Source: Gammaproteobacteria bacterium
GTDB taxonomy: Bacteria; Pseudomonadota; Gammaproteobacteria; Steroidobacterales; Steroidobacteraceae
Length of the DNA: 12,510 nucleotides
Direction: 5' to 3'
Assembly: GCA_028293725.1 (NCBI GenBank)
Contig: JAQGOE010000199.1
Location: 1-12,510 of the forward strand
Part shown: piece by piece, positions 1 through 6,972 of the stretch
Layout of the letters: each line of letters starts with the position of its first letter
Position numbering within the stretch: the stretch's first letter is position 1
Notes under the pieces: generated by a model
The model's database searches: none
What the model was told of the DNA's origin: nothing
Seen by the model: only the letters and a program-made list of their open reading frames with translations
Position numbers and translations under genes: made by a program

Positions 1-248
1 CGCCGGCCGATATGGTCGATGTAGGCGCCGAGGACAATCGCCCCCAGCGGACGCATCATGAAGCCCACGGCAAACGTCGTCATCGAGAACATCAACGAGG
101 CGAATTCGCTGTTGCTCGGAAAGTAAGCACGACCGATCGCGGCACTGAAATAGCCGAAGACCATGAAGTCGTACATCTCGAGAAAATTGCCGCTGGCGAC
201 CCGGAAAACCGTCCTTGTCATTTCCCAGCGTGAGGGGGCTATCAGCAT
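1..248 (-). CDS. MHS-family proton symporter (citrate/tricarballylate-like), N-terminal part
   Basis: The minus strand from 248 encodes the N-terminus of a major facilitator; the rest lies beyond the left edge. The visible protein has the segment SGNFLEMYDFMVFGYFSAAI (first transmembrane helix), a Phe-Pro loop, and FMMRPLGAIVLGAYIDHIG, the helix 2 to loop 2-3 signature of the metabolite:H+ symporter family. The EMYDFMVFGY wording is closest in my memory to tricarballylate/citrate carriers (TcuC, CitA), so proton-driven uptake of a di- or tricarboxylate across the inner membrane is the likely job; the substrate is inference. Two starts are possible: ATG at 248, preceded by AAGGA at a short spacing, or ATG at 221, preceded by GGGA. 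I prefer 248 because family members have 10-20 residues before the conserved SGNFLE. It lies 93 bp downstream of the TonB-dependent receptor on the same strand. Confidence 0.85.
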   Translation of the reverse strand, partial: MLIAPSRWEMTRTVFRVASGNFLEMYDFMVFGYFSAAIGRAYFPSNSEFASLMFSMTTFAVGFMMRPLGAIVLGAYIDHIGR

Positions 249-308
249 CTTTCCTTGAACCTTTGCAATCGCAGAAACTTTCGGCTACCGCGCCGCCCCG
301 CTCGAGCA

Positions 309-328
309 GCCCGCGGCGCACCGCGGGC
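309..328. other. Perfect 8-bp GC-rich hairpin between receptor and symporter genes
   Basis: GCCCGCGG (309-316) and CCGCGGGC (321-328) form a perfect stem around the loop CGCA, starting 14 bp after the receptor stop codon. There is no U-run on the minus-strand side, so it is not a standard Rho-independent terminator. It may protect the receptor mRNA 3' end or attenuate read-through into the symporter gene. Confidence 0.5.
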
Positions 329-341
329 CCCTCGGCCGTGA

Positions 342-3300
342 CTAGAACTTCGACTTGAATCCGACATAGTACGTGCGACCGATGATGTCATAGGTCGCCG
401 TGTCGGTTGTAAGCGGTTGCCCACTCACGAATGGCGGCGCCTTGTCAAACAGGTTGGTCATCCCGGCCGTGAGCTCGAGGTGGTCCATTACGTTCCAATG
501 AGCATCCAGATCGAAGTAGCTGTAGGCCGGCACGCCCGGCGTGGTGGCTGTGGGATCGACGACCTGGTCCTGATGCTTCATCGAAGCGATATAGCGCCAG
601 TGCAGCGCAGCCGAGAAGGGGCCGATGCCGTAGCCGAACGCCGTGTTCGCCTTCCAACGCGGGTGGGAGATCTCCGGGCTCACCTCGGCGTTGCCGATGC
701 TGCCGGCGAAGTCGAGTGATGGCGATCCCGGCAGCGCCGATACGTCGAAGGAGCGAACAAAAGAGACGAGGGAGTTCAGGTTGAACCTCCCGGCCCGGTC
801 CGACAGCCCGAGCGCGCCGAGTCCGAAGCTCCAGTCGATCTCGGTGTCCACCCCATCAGTCTTGTAGGAGGCGAGATTCAGCAGTCCCTCGTGCGCCAGC
901 ACAATATCTCCGGTGTTGGAGTCGCGGGTGATCTGCTGGCAGTAGACGTTTGCAGTCGAATAGCTGGGATTGCTGGCGCCGTCCGAATTGAAGCAGCGTG
1001 GCAATATGTCGGTCAGCGACAGCGAGCCCACCGCGTTCGTGATCTTGATATCGTAATAATCCACGGAGACGTGCAAGGTGTGCAGCAACTCGCTGTCGAA
1101 CTCCGGGCTCCACACGACACCGATGGAATAAGTGTTGGCCTGCTCGGGGGTGAGGGCCGCGTTGCCGCCCGAGGTGCCGTGCACCGAATCCACACCATAA
1201 GTGAAGTTGGGATAGAGGGCGGCCGGTATGCCTTGCGCCTGGCACAGCGCCGCCACCTGGGCAGCATTGGCGCCGGTGCGGAAGGAACTGCCGACCGCGC
1301 AGGGATCGCCAGCATTGGGCGGCGAGCCGATGTTGAGGTTTCCGGTGATGGTCGGAGCGAACAGCTCGCCGAGACTGGGCGCGCGAATTGCCCGCTGGTA
1401 ACCGCCGCGAACGGCGATGGTTTGTACCGGCCGCCAGTTCAGATCGGCCTTCCAGGTATTGACGCCGCCGAACAGGTCGTATTGCGAGCGCCGGATCCCC
1501 AGGTCGAGCGACAGGTCCTTAGCGAGAAACATGTCGTCCAGCAGCGGCACCAGGAGTTCGCCGAACACCTCGCGCACGTTCTGGGTCCCTGCGGTCGGAA
1601 CCGCTGTATCGTATGAAGGCGTATCGGCAATCACCAGGCCATAGTCCGGCTGGTAGTTGAAACTGCTGCCGCGATAATCGGCGCCCAGTGCGAACTTGAG
1701 ATTGCCCGCCGGCAGCGCAAACAGCTTGCCCTGCAGCGTCGCCTCCACGTTCTTCTGGGTCATGGTGTTGATGTTCTGATTGGTCCGGGTCGCGTATTCG
1801 CGGCACCCCTGCGTGAGCGGCTGCACGCCGAACGGATTCCAGGCGTAGCCGATGCAATTGCCAGTCGAGCCGCTATAATTCGCCGTGCCGTTCAGGATAC
1901 TGGCGATGGCCGCCTTGCTGGTGTCGTTATCCTGGGTGTTGGTGAATTGATTGCGGCCAAACGAAGCGTAAACATCCCACGTGAGATCGGTGTTCGGTAT
2001 CTTCCCCTTGAGTCCGCCGAGGGCCTGGTAGACGTCATATTTGTACGTCTGGATACGGTCGCCGCTCATGCTGAGTAACTTGGTCAGCGCAAGCGGTTGC
2101 GTCAGCGCCGCGGGATTATTGGGATCCGGTGAGCGCGAAGCCAGAATCGTCTGCAGCCCGGGATTATTGACCACGAACGGATTGTTCAGCGGGACATAGA
2201 AGTACTTACCGGGCCCCGTGGAACCTCCGGCAGTCTCGTCGCGCGAGGAGGACTCCATGAAACTGAACTGTGAATACGCCGTAATGTTGTCAGTCACACT
2301 GTACGTGCTGCGCGCGAACAGGTTGTATTTCTCGAGCGGTACCTGGATGGCGAAGTACTGACCCAAGGCCACCTGCACCTGGGTGCAGTTAGCGCTGATG
2401 TTGACGCCCTTCGGGCCGAGCCCTCGGTAGTTTTGCACGCAGTTCGGGCCCGCAAGGCTGGTGAATATCGACCCGTCGGTGTTGACTCCGATCGCACCGT
2501 TATAGAGGCCGCTCCCCGCGATCGGAGTCGTGCCCTGATAGCCGGCGAGAACGCTGTTTACCGCCGCGATGGTGGGTGCTGTCCCGAACAGTCCTGCAGG
2601 AATGATGCCCTCGGGAGGGCGCGCAAGCTGTCGTATTTGCGAGAAGAACGGTCGGTCCGCACCGTGAACCACGCCGCGTTCGGTGTACTCGAAGGCGACG
2701 ATTGCATCGCCACGGCCTTCCGCAAAGCTGCCGCCCATCAGCGCGCTAACATGGTCTTCGGCGCCGTCGCCATGGGTGGTCGCGCCGTGGGTGTAATCGA
2801 GTTCCACGCCACTGAAGTGCTCACGGAGCTTGAAGTTCAAAACGCCGGCGATGGCGTCCGAGCCATACGCCGCGGAAGCTCCACCGGTGATGACCTCGAC
2901 GTTCTCGATCATCGACATGGGGATGGTGTTGAGATCGATCGAGCCGTTCGGGTTTGACGGCATCAAGCGGCGGCCGTCGAGGAGGACGAGTGCGCGGTTT
3001 GGCCCCAGGCCACGCAGGTCCCCGTACGCCTGGCCCCCGGCGAAGCCGGTGGAGCCCTGTACGTCACCGACTTCGCTCGCGCCCTGCGCGGCGGCGAACT
3101 GCGGCATCTCGCCGATGGCCCGGTCGAGTGTCGGTTGGCCCGCTGCCGAGAGAGCCGATTGGTTGATTGTCACAATGGGGCTGTCCGACTCGTAATCGCG
3201 ACGCGAAATTCGCGAACCGGTCACCACGACCTCGGTGAGCTTGTCGCCCTGGCCGGCCGGGGCGTCGCTCGTCGCGACGGGAGGCTCCGGACCGTCGGCC

Positions 3301-3422
3301 GCGGCGGAAATTCCGGTGACTCCACCTCCTAGCAGCGCCGCTGCGATCGCGGCGGCCGGCTTGCTCCAAACTCCCCACGACAGGAATACCGTATCGTCGC
3401 CAACGTGGCGTTCTCTTTTCAT
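342..3422 (-). CDS. TonB-dependent outer-membrane receptor
   Basis: This 1026-residue protein imports a ligand across the outer membrane using TonB energy. The chosen start, ATG at 3422, has a strong GAGGGGGG ribosome site; the frame is open upstream to 3509, but that extension has no export signal. Residues 1-20 are a long basic leader, 21-40 are hydrophobic, and cleavage is likely after GISAAA (about 42). A TonB box-like LTEVVVT lies at 62-68. The plug domain (about 75-197) contains DLRGLGPNRALVLLDGRRL and VEVITGGASAAYGSDAIAGV. The rest is a 22-strand-type barrel ending in GFKSKF with the usual terminal Phe. All eight cysteines of the mature protein fall in four spaced pairs, probably disulfide-closed extracellular loops. 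The ligand is not readable from sequence; the neighbouring kinase pair and organic-acid symporter hint at a carboxylate or its metal chelate. Confidence 0.93.
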   Translation of the reverse strand: MKRERHVGDDTVFLSWGVWSKPAAAIAAALLGGGVTGISAAADGPEPPVATSDAPAGQGDKLTEVVVTGSRISRRDYESDSPIVTINQSALSAAGQPTLDRAIGEMPQFAAAQGASEVGDVQGSTGFAGGQAYGDLRGLGPNRALVLLDGRRLMPSNPNGSIDLNTIPMSMIENVEVITGGASAAYGSDAIAGVLNFKLREHFSGVELDYTHGATTHGDGAEDHVSALMGGSFAEGRGDAIVAFEYTERGVVHGADRPFFSQIRQLARPPEGIIPAGLFGTAPTIAAVNSVLAGYQGTTPIAGSGLYNGAIGVNTDGSIFTSLAGPNCVQNYRGLGPKGVNISANCTQVQVALGQYFAIQVPLEKYNLFARSTYSVTDNITAYSQFSFMESSSRDETAGGSTGPGKYFYVPLNNPFVVNNPGLQTILASRSPDPNNPAALTQPLALTKLLSMSGDRIQTYKYDVYQALGGLKGKIPNTDLTWDVYASFGRNQFTNTQDNDTSKAAIASILNGTANYSGSTGNCIGYAWNPFGVQPLTQGCREYATRTNQNINTMTQKNVEATLQGKLFALPAGNLKFALGADYRGSSFNYQPDYGLVIADTPSYDTAVPTAGTQNVREVFGELLVPLLDDMFLAKDLSLDLGIRRSQYDLFGGVNTWKADLNWRPVQTIAVRGGYQRAIRAPSLGELFAPTITGNLNIGSPPNAGDPCAVGSSFRTGANAAQVAALCQAQGIPAALYPNFTYGVDSVHGTSGGNAALTPEQANTYSIGVVWSPEFDSELLHTLHVSVDYYDIKITNAVGSLSLTDILPRCFNSDGASNPSYSTANVYCQQITRDSNTGDIVLAHEGLLNLASYKTDGVDTEIDWSFGLGALGLSDRAGRFNLNSLVSFVRSFDVSALPGSPSLDFAGSIGNAEVSPEISHPRWKANTAFGYGIGPFSAALHWRYIASMKHQDQVVDPTATTPGVPAYSYFDLDAHWNVMDHLELTAGMTNLFDKAPPFVSGQPLTTDTATYDIIGRTYYVGFKSKF

Positions 3423-3512
3423 CTTGCCCCCCTCTGAGTTGCCCCGGCATGTTTGCCGTGGCACCACGCTCATCATGGGCGCGCCCAGCTTGCAAGAAGC
3501 TGTCAGCAAGTG

Positions 3513-3558
3513 AAAAAGTCGTGCCGCCTCGGCAAATCAAAGTTTTTCGTAAGGCGGC
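3513..3558 (-). terminator. Possible terminator of the response regulator-kinase operon
   Basis: On the minus strand, downstream of the kinase stop, GCCGCCT (3558-3552) can pair with AGGCGGC (3529-3523) across a 22-nt loop. Five T residues follow a few bases later (3517-3513). The stem is perfect, but the loop is long and the T-run is 5 nt away, so it may be a weak terminator or chance. If real, it separates the signalling operon from the receptor gene, which would then have its own promoter between 3423 and 3512. Confidence 0.35.
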
Positions 3559-3588
3559 GGCCGAAACACCCGGGCGCCGGACGACCTT

Positions 3589-5451
3589 TCAGGGGAATGC
3601 GACACGGACGCGCAGGCCGCGATTATTGGCCCCCGCGCTCATTATGACTTCGGCATTCAGGGTGGTGGCGAGCGACTGGACGATGGCCAACCCCAAACCG
3701 CTGCCCACGCGGCCCTGGTCGCGATTCAAGCGATAAAATCGCGTGAAAACCTTGTCCCGTTCGACATCGGGAATCCCGGGGCCGTCGTCCTCGACGGCCA
3801 CCACCTGCTTGCCGTCCGTGTCAGTGAGTCTGACAACAACACTGCCGCCTGGCTGGTTATAACGTATGGCGTTGTCGATGAGGTTGGTGAGAATCTCGTT
3901 GATCATGATCGGGTTGGCCTGGGTGGGGAAGGGCCGTGGCTCAGCCTCGAAATGCAGCTCGATGCCGGCCTCCAGGGCCTGCGGTACCTGTTTCATCGCG
4001 ACTTCCTGGACGACCTCCCGCAGGTCGATCGGCACTGCTTCCTTGTCGACCGACTGACCGCTATCGGCCCGGGCGAGTTTCAGGAGTTGAATGAGAAGTC
4101 GCTCGAGCCGATCGGCCGCTTCCTGGATATCCATGAGGGATGCGCGCGCGGCACCACGAGTTGTAATGAGGCCCCCGAGAACCGAGATATGGGTGCGCAG
4201 AATGGTCAGCGGAGTACGCATTTGATGAGACGCGTCGGCGGTGAACCGGCTCACCGCCTCCTGTAGCCGCTGCGCCTCCGCGGCACTGGTGCGCAGGGTC
4301 TCGAGCGCTTGCGCCATGCTGCCCAGTTCGTCGGGGCTTCCTGTTGCCGGCACCGATTCGTCGAACTCACGGCGGCTCAGGCGAGCGATGGTCCCAAGCA
4401 GTGCTTTCATGGGACGGGTGAGGCGGCGTTGCACGTGGATCATGGCGAAGATGCCGAACGCGATGACCGATGTCAGATCCGCGCCGGCGATCAGCAACAT
4501 ACGGAAAGACGAGGCGCGGATCGCCTCGGCCTGCTGGTTGGCTTCGTCCTGGGCCTGTTGCGCGATGGCCAGTATGGAGTTGAACGGACCGTCGCAGAGT
4601 GCCGTCCATTCGGCACTGGCCACGGTCGGCCTGCCGGAATTGTCGAAGCGCGCGACGATTGTATCCACCTTGGCCTGGGCTGCCTGGGTCTGCCTGCGGG
4701 CGATTTCAATACGATCGCGCACACCGGTCGACACGCCGGGCCGGAGGAGAAATTCATCGAGGGTGACCCATGCAGCGGTATAGACGGCACGATTCCCTTG
4801 CCAACTGTCGAGCTGCGCCGCTGTCAGGGGCGAGCTTCTTTCAACATTGGGGCGCAGCATGGAGCATTGCAGGCCGTAGCGATCACGGATGGTCCAGGCA
4901 CTCCTGCGGATCTGCACCATCTCCGCGACCAGGGGATTGCCGATCCTCACTCCATTGCCGACGACCACGGAGGCGGTATTGAGCGCGTCAGTCAGGCCGT
5001 GTATCGCAGTACGCCAGTCATCGATGTTGAGTAGATTCCGCTCTGTCTGCATGAGCGCTGCCTGCGTATCCACCGTAAATTGCAGCGCGTCGACTCTTTT
5101 CCAGGCAGTTTGAATGGCGGCCACCAACCGCTCGCGATTAGCGATTTCGGTGGCCTTCAATGCCTCGAGGGCGCTGCGCACCGCCCGGGACGCCTCCACG
5201 TGAGCGGCGCGGATCACAGCTCGAGGGTTGCCCTCGGCAATGAGGGCAGTGCTGTTCTTGGGAACCTGGGCGCGCACGGTCACCAGCGCCTGGAACAACG
5301 CTTTATCGGTGTTGGTGAGACGGGCGATGCGGCCGGCGAGTGCGTAGTTGGTCCACGCCTGGTAGGCCAATATCAGTGCGGCGATGAACAGACCCGTCAT
5401 CAGGATGCCCAGGGACGTGATCAGGAACTTGGTTATCGACGACTTGAACAT
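3589..5451 (-). CDS. TctE-like membrane sensor histidine kinase
   Basis: This 620-residue kinase senses an envelope signal and phosphorylates the response regulator encoded just upstream. A first membrane helix lies at about 9-30, followed by an unusually large, mostly helical periplasmic domain (about 31-315) and a second helix at about 317-340. A HAMP linker follows (about 340-395). The HisKA H-box FTADASHQMRTPLT places the phospho-acceptor at His409. The ATPase domain has the N-box NEILTNLIDNAIRYN (Asn527 region), the G1 box EDDGPGI (554-560), the F box FTRFYR and the G2 box GSGLGLAI. The HQ rather than HE after the H-box SerHis, and FTADASH overall, resemble TctE-type kinases. The periplasmic part carries two cysteines (196 and 286) that could form a disulfide. 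The gene starts 15 bp after the regulator, so they form one operon. The TctE link and the tricarboxylate signal are inference; the kinase call is firm. Confidence 0.93.
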   Translation of the reverse strand: MFKSSITKFLITSLGILMTGLFIAALILAYQAWTNYALAGRIARLTNTDKALFQALVTVRAQVPKNSTALIAEGNPRAVIRAAHVEASRAVRSALEALKATEIANRERLVAAIQTAWKRVDALQFTVDTQAALMQTERNLLNIDDWRTAIHGLTDALNTASVVVGNGVRIGNPLVAEMVQIRRSAWTIRDRYGLQCSMLRPNVERSSPLTAAQLDSWQGNRAVYTAAWVTLDEFLLRPGVSTGVRDRIEIARRQTQAAQAKVDTIVARFDNSGRPTVASAEWTALCDGPFNSILAIAQQAQDEANQQAEAIRASSFRMLLIAGADLTSVIAFGIFAMIHVQRRLTRPMKALLGTIARLSRREFDESVPATGSPDELGSMAQALETLRTSAAEAQRLQEAVSRFTADASHQMRTPLTILRTHISVLGGLITTRGAARASLMDIQEAADRLERLLIQLLKLARADSGQSVDKEAVPIDLREVVQEVAMKQVPQALEAGIELHFEAEPRPFPTQANPIMINEILTNLIDNAIRYNQPGGSVVVRLTDTDGKQVVAVEDDGPGIPDVERDKVFTRFYRLNRDQGRVGSGLGLAIVQSLATTLNAEVIMSAGANNRGLRVRVAFP

Positions 5452-5466
5452 GGTGCCCGATCGTGC

Positions 5467-6135
5467 TCACGGAGCCTCGAGCATATAACCCAGTCCGCGC
5501 ATGGTCCTGATGGCCGGCCCATCGGGTTCCAACTTCTTGCGCAGGCGGGCGATATGGACCTCGAGCGCGTTGGGCCCCACCGCGTCGTCATAGCTGAACA
5601 CTTCGGCGATCAGCCGCTCCTTGGTAATGACCTCGCCGGCCTTGGTGGCCAACCGATCCAGCACCGCCCACTCCCGTGGGCGCAGTTGCAACGGCCGCCC
5701 GCAAACCTCCGCCGAGGCGTGGGCCCGGTCCAGCGTCAGATTGCCGATGACCACGACGGGGCTGGGATCGCCATGCTCACGACGCAACAGCGCCCGAACG
5801 CGTGCCCCCAATTCGTTGGCGTTGAAAGGCTTCAACAAGTAGTCATCCGCCCCGAGATCGAGACCCTTCACCCGATCGTCGACATGATCCCGGGCGGTCA
5901 ACACCAGGATTGGAATCTTGCACCCCCGGCCCCGCAGCCGCTTGAGCACCTCGAATCCCGACATGTCCGGCAGGCCGATATCCAGTATGACCAGGCTGAA
6001 AGGCTCGGCGTCGGCAAGAAACAGGGCCGCCGCTCCGTCCTCAGCCGCATCGGCGGCGTGGCCGGCGGCTTTCAGCAGCGCAATGATTCCCCGCGACAGC
6101 GCTGCGTCGTCCTCGACCAGTAGGATCCGTGCCAT
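5467..6135 (-). CDS. OmpR/QseB/TctD-type response regulator
   Basis: This 222-residue transcription factor is the partner of the downstream histidine kinase. The receiver domain (1-115) has the acidic pocket Asp9-Asp10, the phospho-acceptor Asp52 in ILDIGLP, Thr80 in LTAR and Lys102 in LLKPF, all intact. The winged-helix output domain (about 125-220) carries LQLRPREWAVLDRLA, the recognition region NALEVHIARLRKKL and the C-terminal wing IRTMRGLGYML, as expected for OmpR-family regulators that bind DNA as head-to-tail dimers. ATG at 6135 has AAGGGGGGG as its ribosome site. The 122-bp gap upstream is shared with the divergent thioredoxin-DUF4266-DUF3570-ApbE operon, so autoregulation or control of that operon is possible. 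Likely targets also include the receptor and symporter downstream on the same strand. Confidence 0.95.
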   Translation of the reverse strand: MARILLVEDDAALSRGIIALLKAAGHAADAAEDGAAALFLADAEPFSLVILDIGLPDMSGFEVLKRLRGRGCKIPILVLTARDHVDDRVKGLDLGADDYLLKPFNANELGARVRALLRREHGDPSPVVVIGNLTLDRAHASAEVCGRPLQLRPREWAVLDRLATKAGEVITKERLIAEVFSYDDAVGPNALEVHIARLRKKLEPDGPAIRTMRGLGYMLEAP

Positions 6136-6208
6136 GGCCCCCCCTTAGGTTTCCGCTACCCGAACACGCGAACGGTATCACCAAACACCGCGGCCCTGGT
6201 CGGCGAGT

Positions 6209-6225
6209 ACTTTGTACTGTAAAGT
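6209..6225. promoter_or_regulatory. Palindromic operator-like site, copy 1 (imperfect)
   Basis: ACTTTGTACTGTAAAGT is an inverted repeat with two mismatched base-pair positions next to the centre; adding the flanking T and A extends the symmetry to 6208-6226. It ends 32 bp before the start of the thioredoxin-like gene, in the gap shared with the divergent response regulator. It matches the perfect palindrome at 9296-9312 at 14 of 17 positions. Position and symmetry suggest a dimeric repressor site. The regulator is not identifiable here. Confidence 0.65.
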
Positions 6226-6257
6226 AACTCCGCTCAAGATGTGAAACGGGGTGCGGA

Positions 6258-6722
6258 TTGGCAGTGAAGCGACTTCCGGCCTTCAGGGGCGGTGCGATTT
6301 GCGCGCTGTTTTGGACAATGAGCGCCGCAACGGTTTCCGCGGCTCCGCTCGACTTGGGCGCCCTGCGAGGTCGGGTGGTATACCTCGATTTCTGGGCTTC
6401 CTGGTGTGGGCCTTGTCGGCAGTCCTTCCCATGGATGGAGTCGATGCAGAAGGCTTACGAGGCGCAGGGATTGACCGTCCTGGCCATCAATGTCGATCAC
6501 GATCGCGCCGACGCGGAGCGATTCCTGAAGATTTTCCATCCCGATTTCGAGATCCGTTTCGACCCCCAGGGTATTTGGGCTGAGGAGTTCAAGGTTTCGG
6601 GTATGCCGTCGAGCGTCATCATCGATCGGCATGGAGTGGTGCGATTCACTCATGTGGGATTCTGGCCCGCGCAGGGAGAGGTCAGTGCTCAGCAGATCCG
6701 GGAGTTGCTCGCCGAGCACTAG
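6258..6722 (+). CDS. Exported TlpA-like thioredoxin-fold protein
   Basis: This 154-residue protein has a signal peptide (KR followed by a hydrophobic stretch, cleavage near VSAAP, about residue 29) and a thioredoxin fold. The redox centre is WCGPC (Cys50, Cys53) in FWASWCGPC. The cis-Pro loop is SGMPSSVIID (Pro117), and the VLAINVDHD strand matches TlpA/ResA-type oxidoreductases. It probably reduces or isomerises disulfides of an exported partner in the periplasm. The start is uncertain: TTG at 6258 is preceded by GGGG at a good spacing, while GTG at 6264 gives MKRLPAF, also a good signal-peptide start. It is the first gene of a four-gene operon, 22 bp before the DUF4266 gene whose product ends in a CxC motif, a plausible substrate. 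The palindrome at 6209-6225 sits just upstream. Confidence 0.9.
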   Translation: MAVKRLPAFRGGAICALFWTMSAATVSAAPLDLGALRGRVVYLDFWASWCGPCRQSFPWMESMQKAYEAQGLTVLAINVDHDRADAERFLKIFHPDFEIRFDPQGIWAEEFKVSGMPSSVIIDRHGVVRFTHVGFWPAQGEVSAQQIRELLAEH

Positions 6723-6744
6723 TCCGGTGCCATTGGAGATCATC

Positions 6745-6972
6745 ATGAAAGTCAGACACTGGGTTACGGCATTACTGCTTGGCTGCGCCGCTGTGGCGGC
6801 GGGCTGTAGTTCTTTGGGCGCAAAGCCCTGGGAGCGGGATGTCCTATCGCGGTCCGACATGCGGCCCGATGGGGGCGGACTGGATGATGCAATCGACGAC
6901 CACTTGTATTTCAGTAAGGAAGCCTCCTCCGGTGGCCGCTCCTTCGGAGGCGGGGGCTGCGGGTGCAATTGA
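6745..6972 (+). CDS. Small DUF4266 lipoprotein with Gly-rich CxC tail
   Basis: This 75-residue protein starts at ATG 6745 with GGAG 7-8 bp upstream. A lipoprotein signal peptide ends in the lipobox AAGC (Cys21), so the mature part of about 55 residues is membrane-anchored. The body has the DUF4266 signature KPWERD...LSRSDM, then DDHLYFSKEASSGGRS, and it ends with FGGGGCGCN (Cys72 and Cys74). The function of the family is not known to me. The strict CxC end looks built for metal or cofactor binding or for reduction by the neighbouring thioredoxin. The segment EASSGG (59-64) loosely resembles the DxxS/TGAS/T acceptor of ApbE flavin transfer. The stop codon overlaps the start of the DUF3570 gene, so the two are probably translationally coupled. 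Confidence 0.88.
   Translation: MKVRHWVTALLLGCAAVAAGCSSLGAKPWERDVLSRSDMRPDGGGLDDAIDDHLYFSKEASSGGRSFGGGGCGCN

Noticed and set aside
891..1616. 241-codon plus-strand open frame inside the TonB-dependent receptor gene
   Set aside because: It lies wholly antisense to a clear receptor coding sequence, and its composition is that of a shadow frame.
3423..3509. 29-residue upstream extension of the receptor to ATG 3509
   Set aside because: The extension lacks a signal peptide and a good ribosome site, while ATG 3422 has GAGGGGGG directly upstream.
5080..6123. 347-codon open frame on the plus strand antisense to the response regulator and kinase
   Set aside because: It is the GC-driven mirror of two well-conserved genes; its translation (Gln/Arg/His-rich) shows no domain and has no ribosome site of note.
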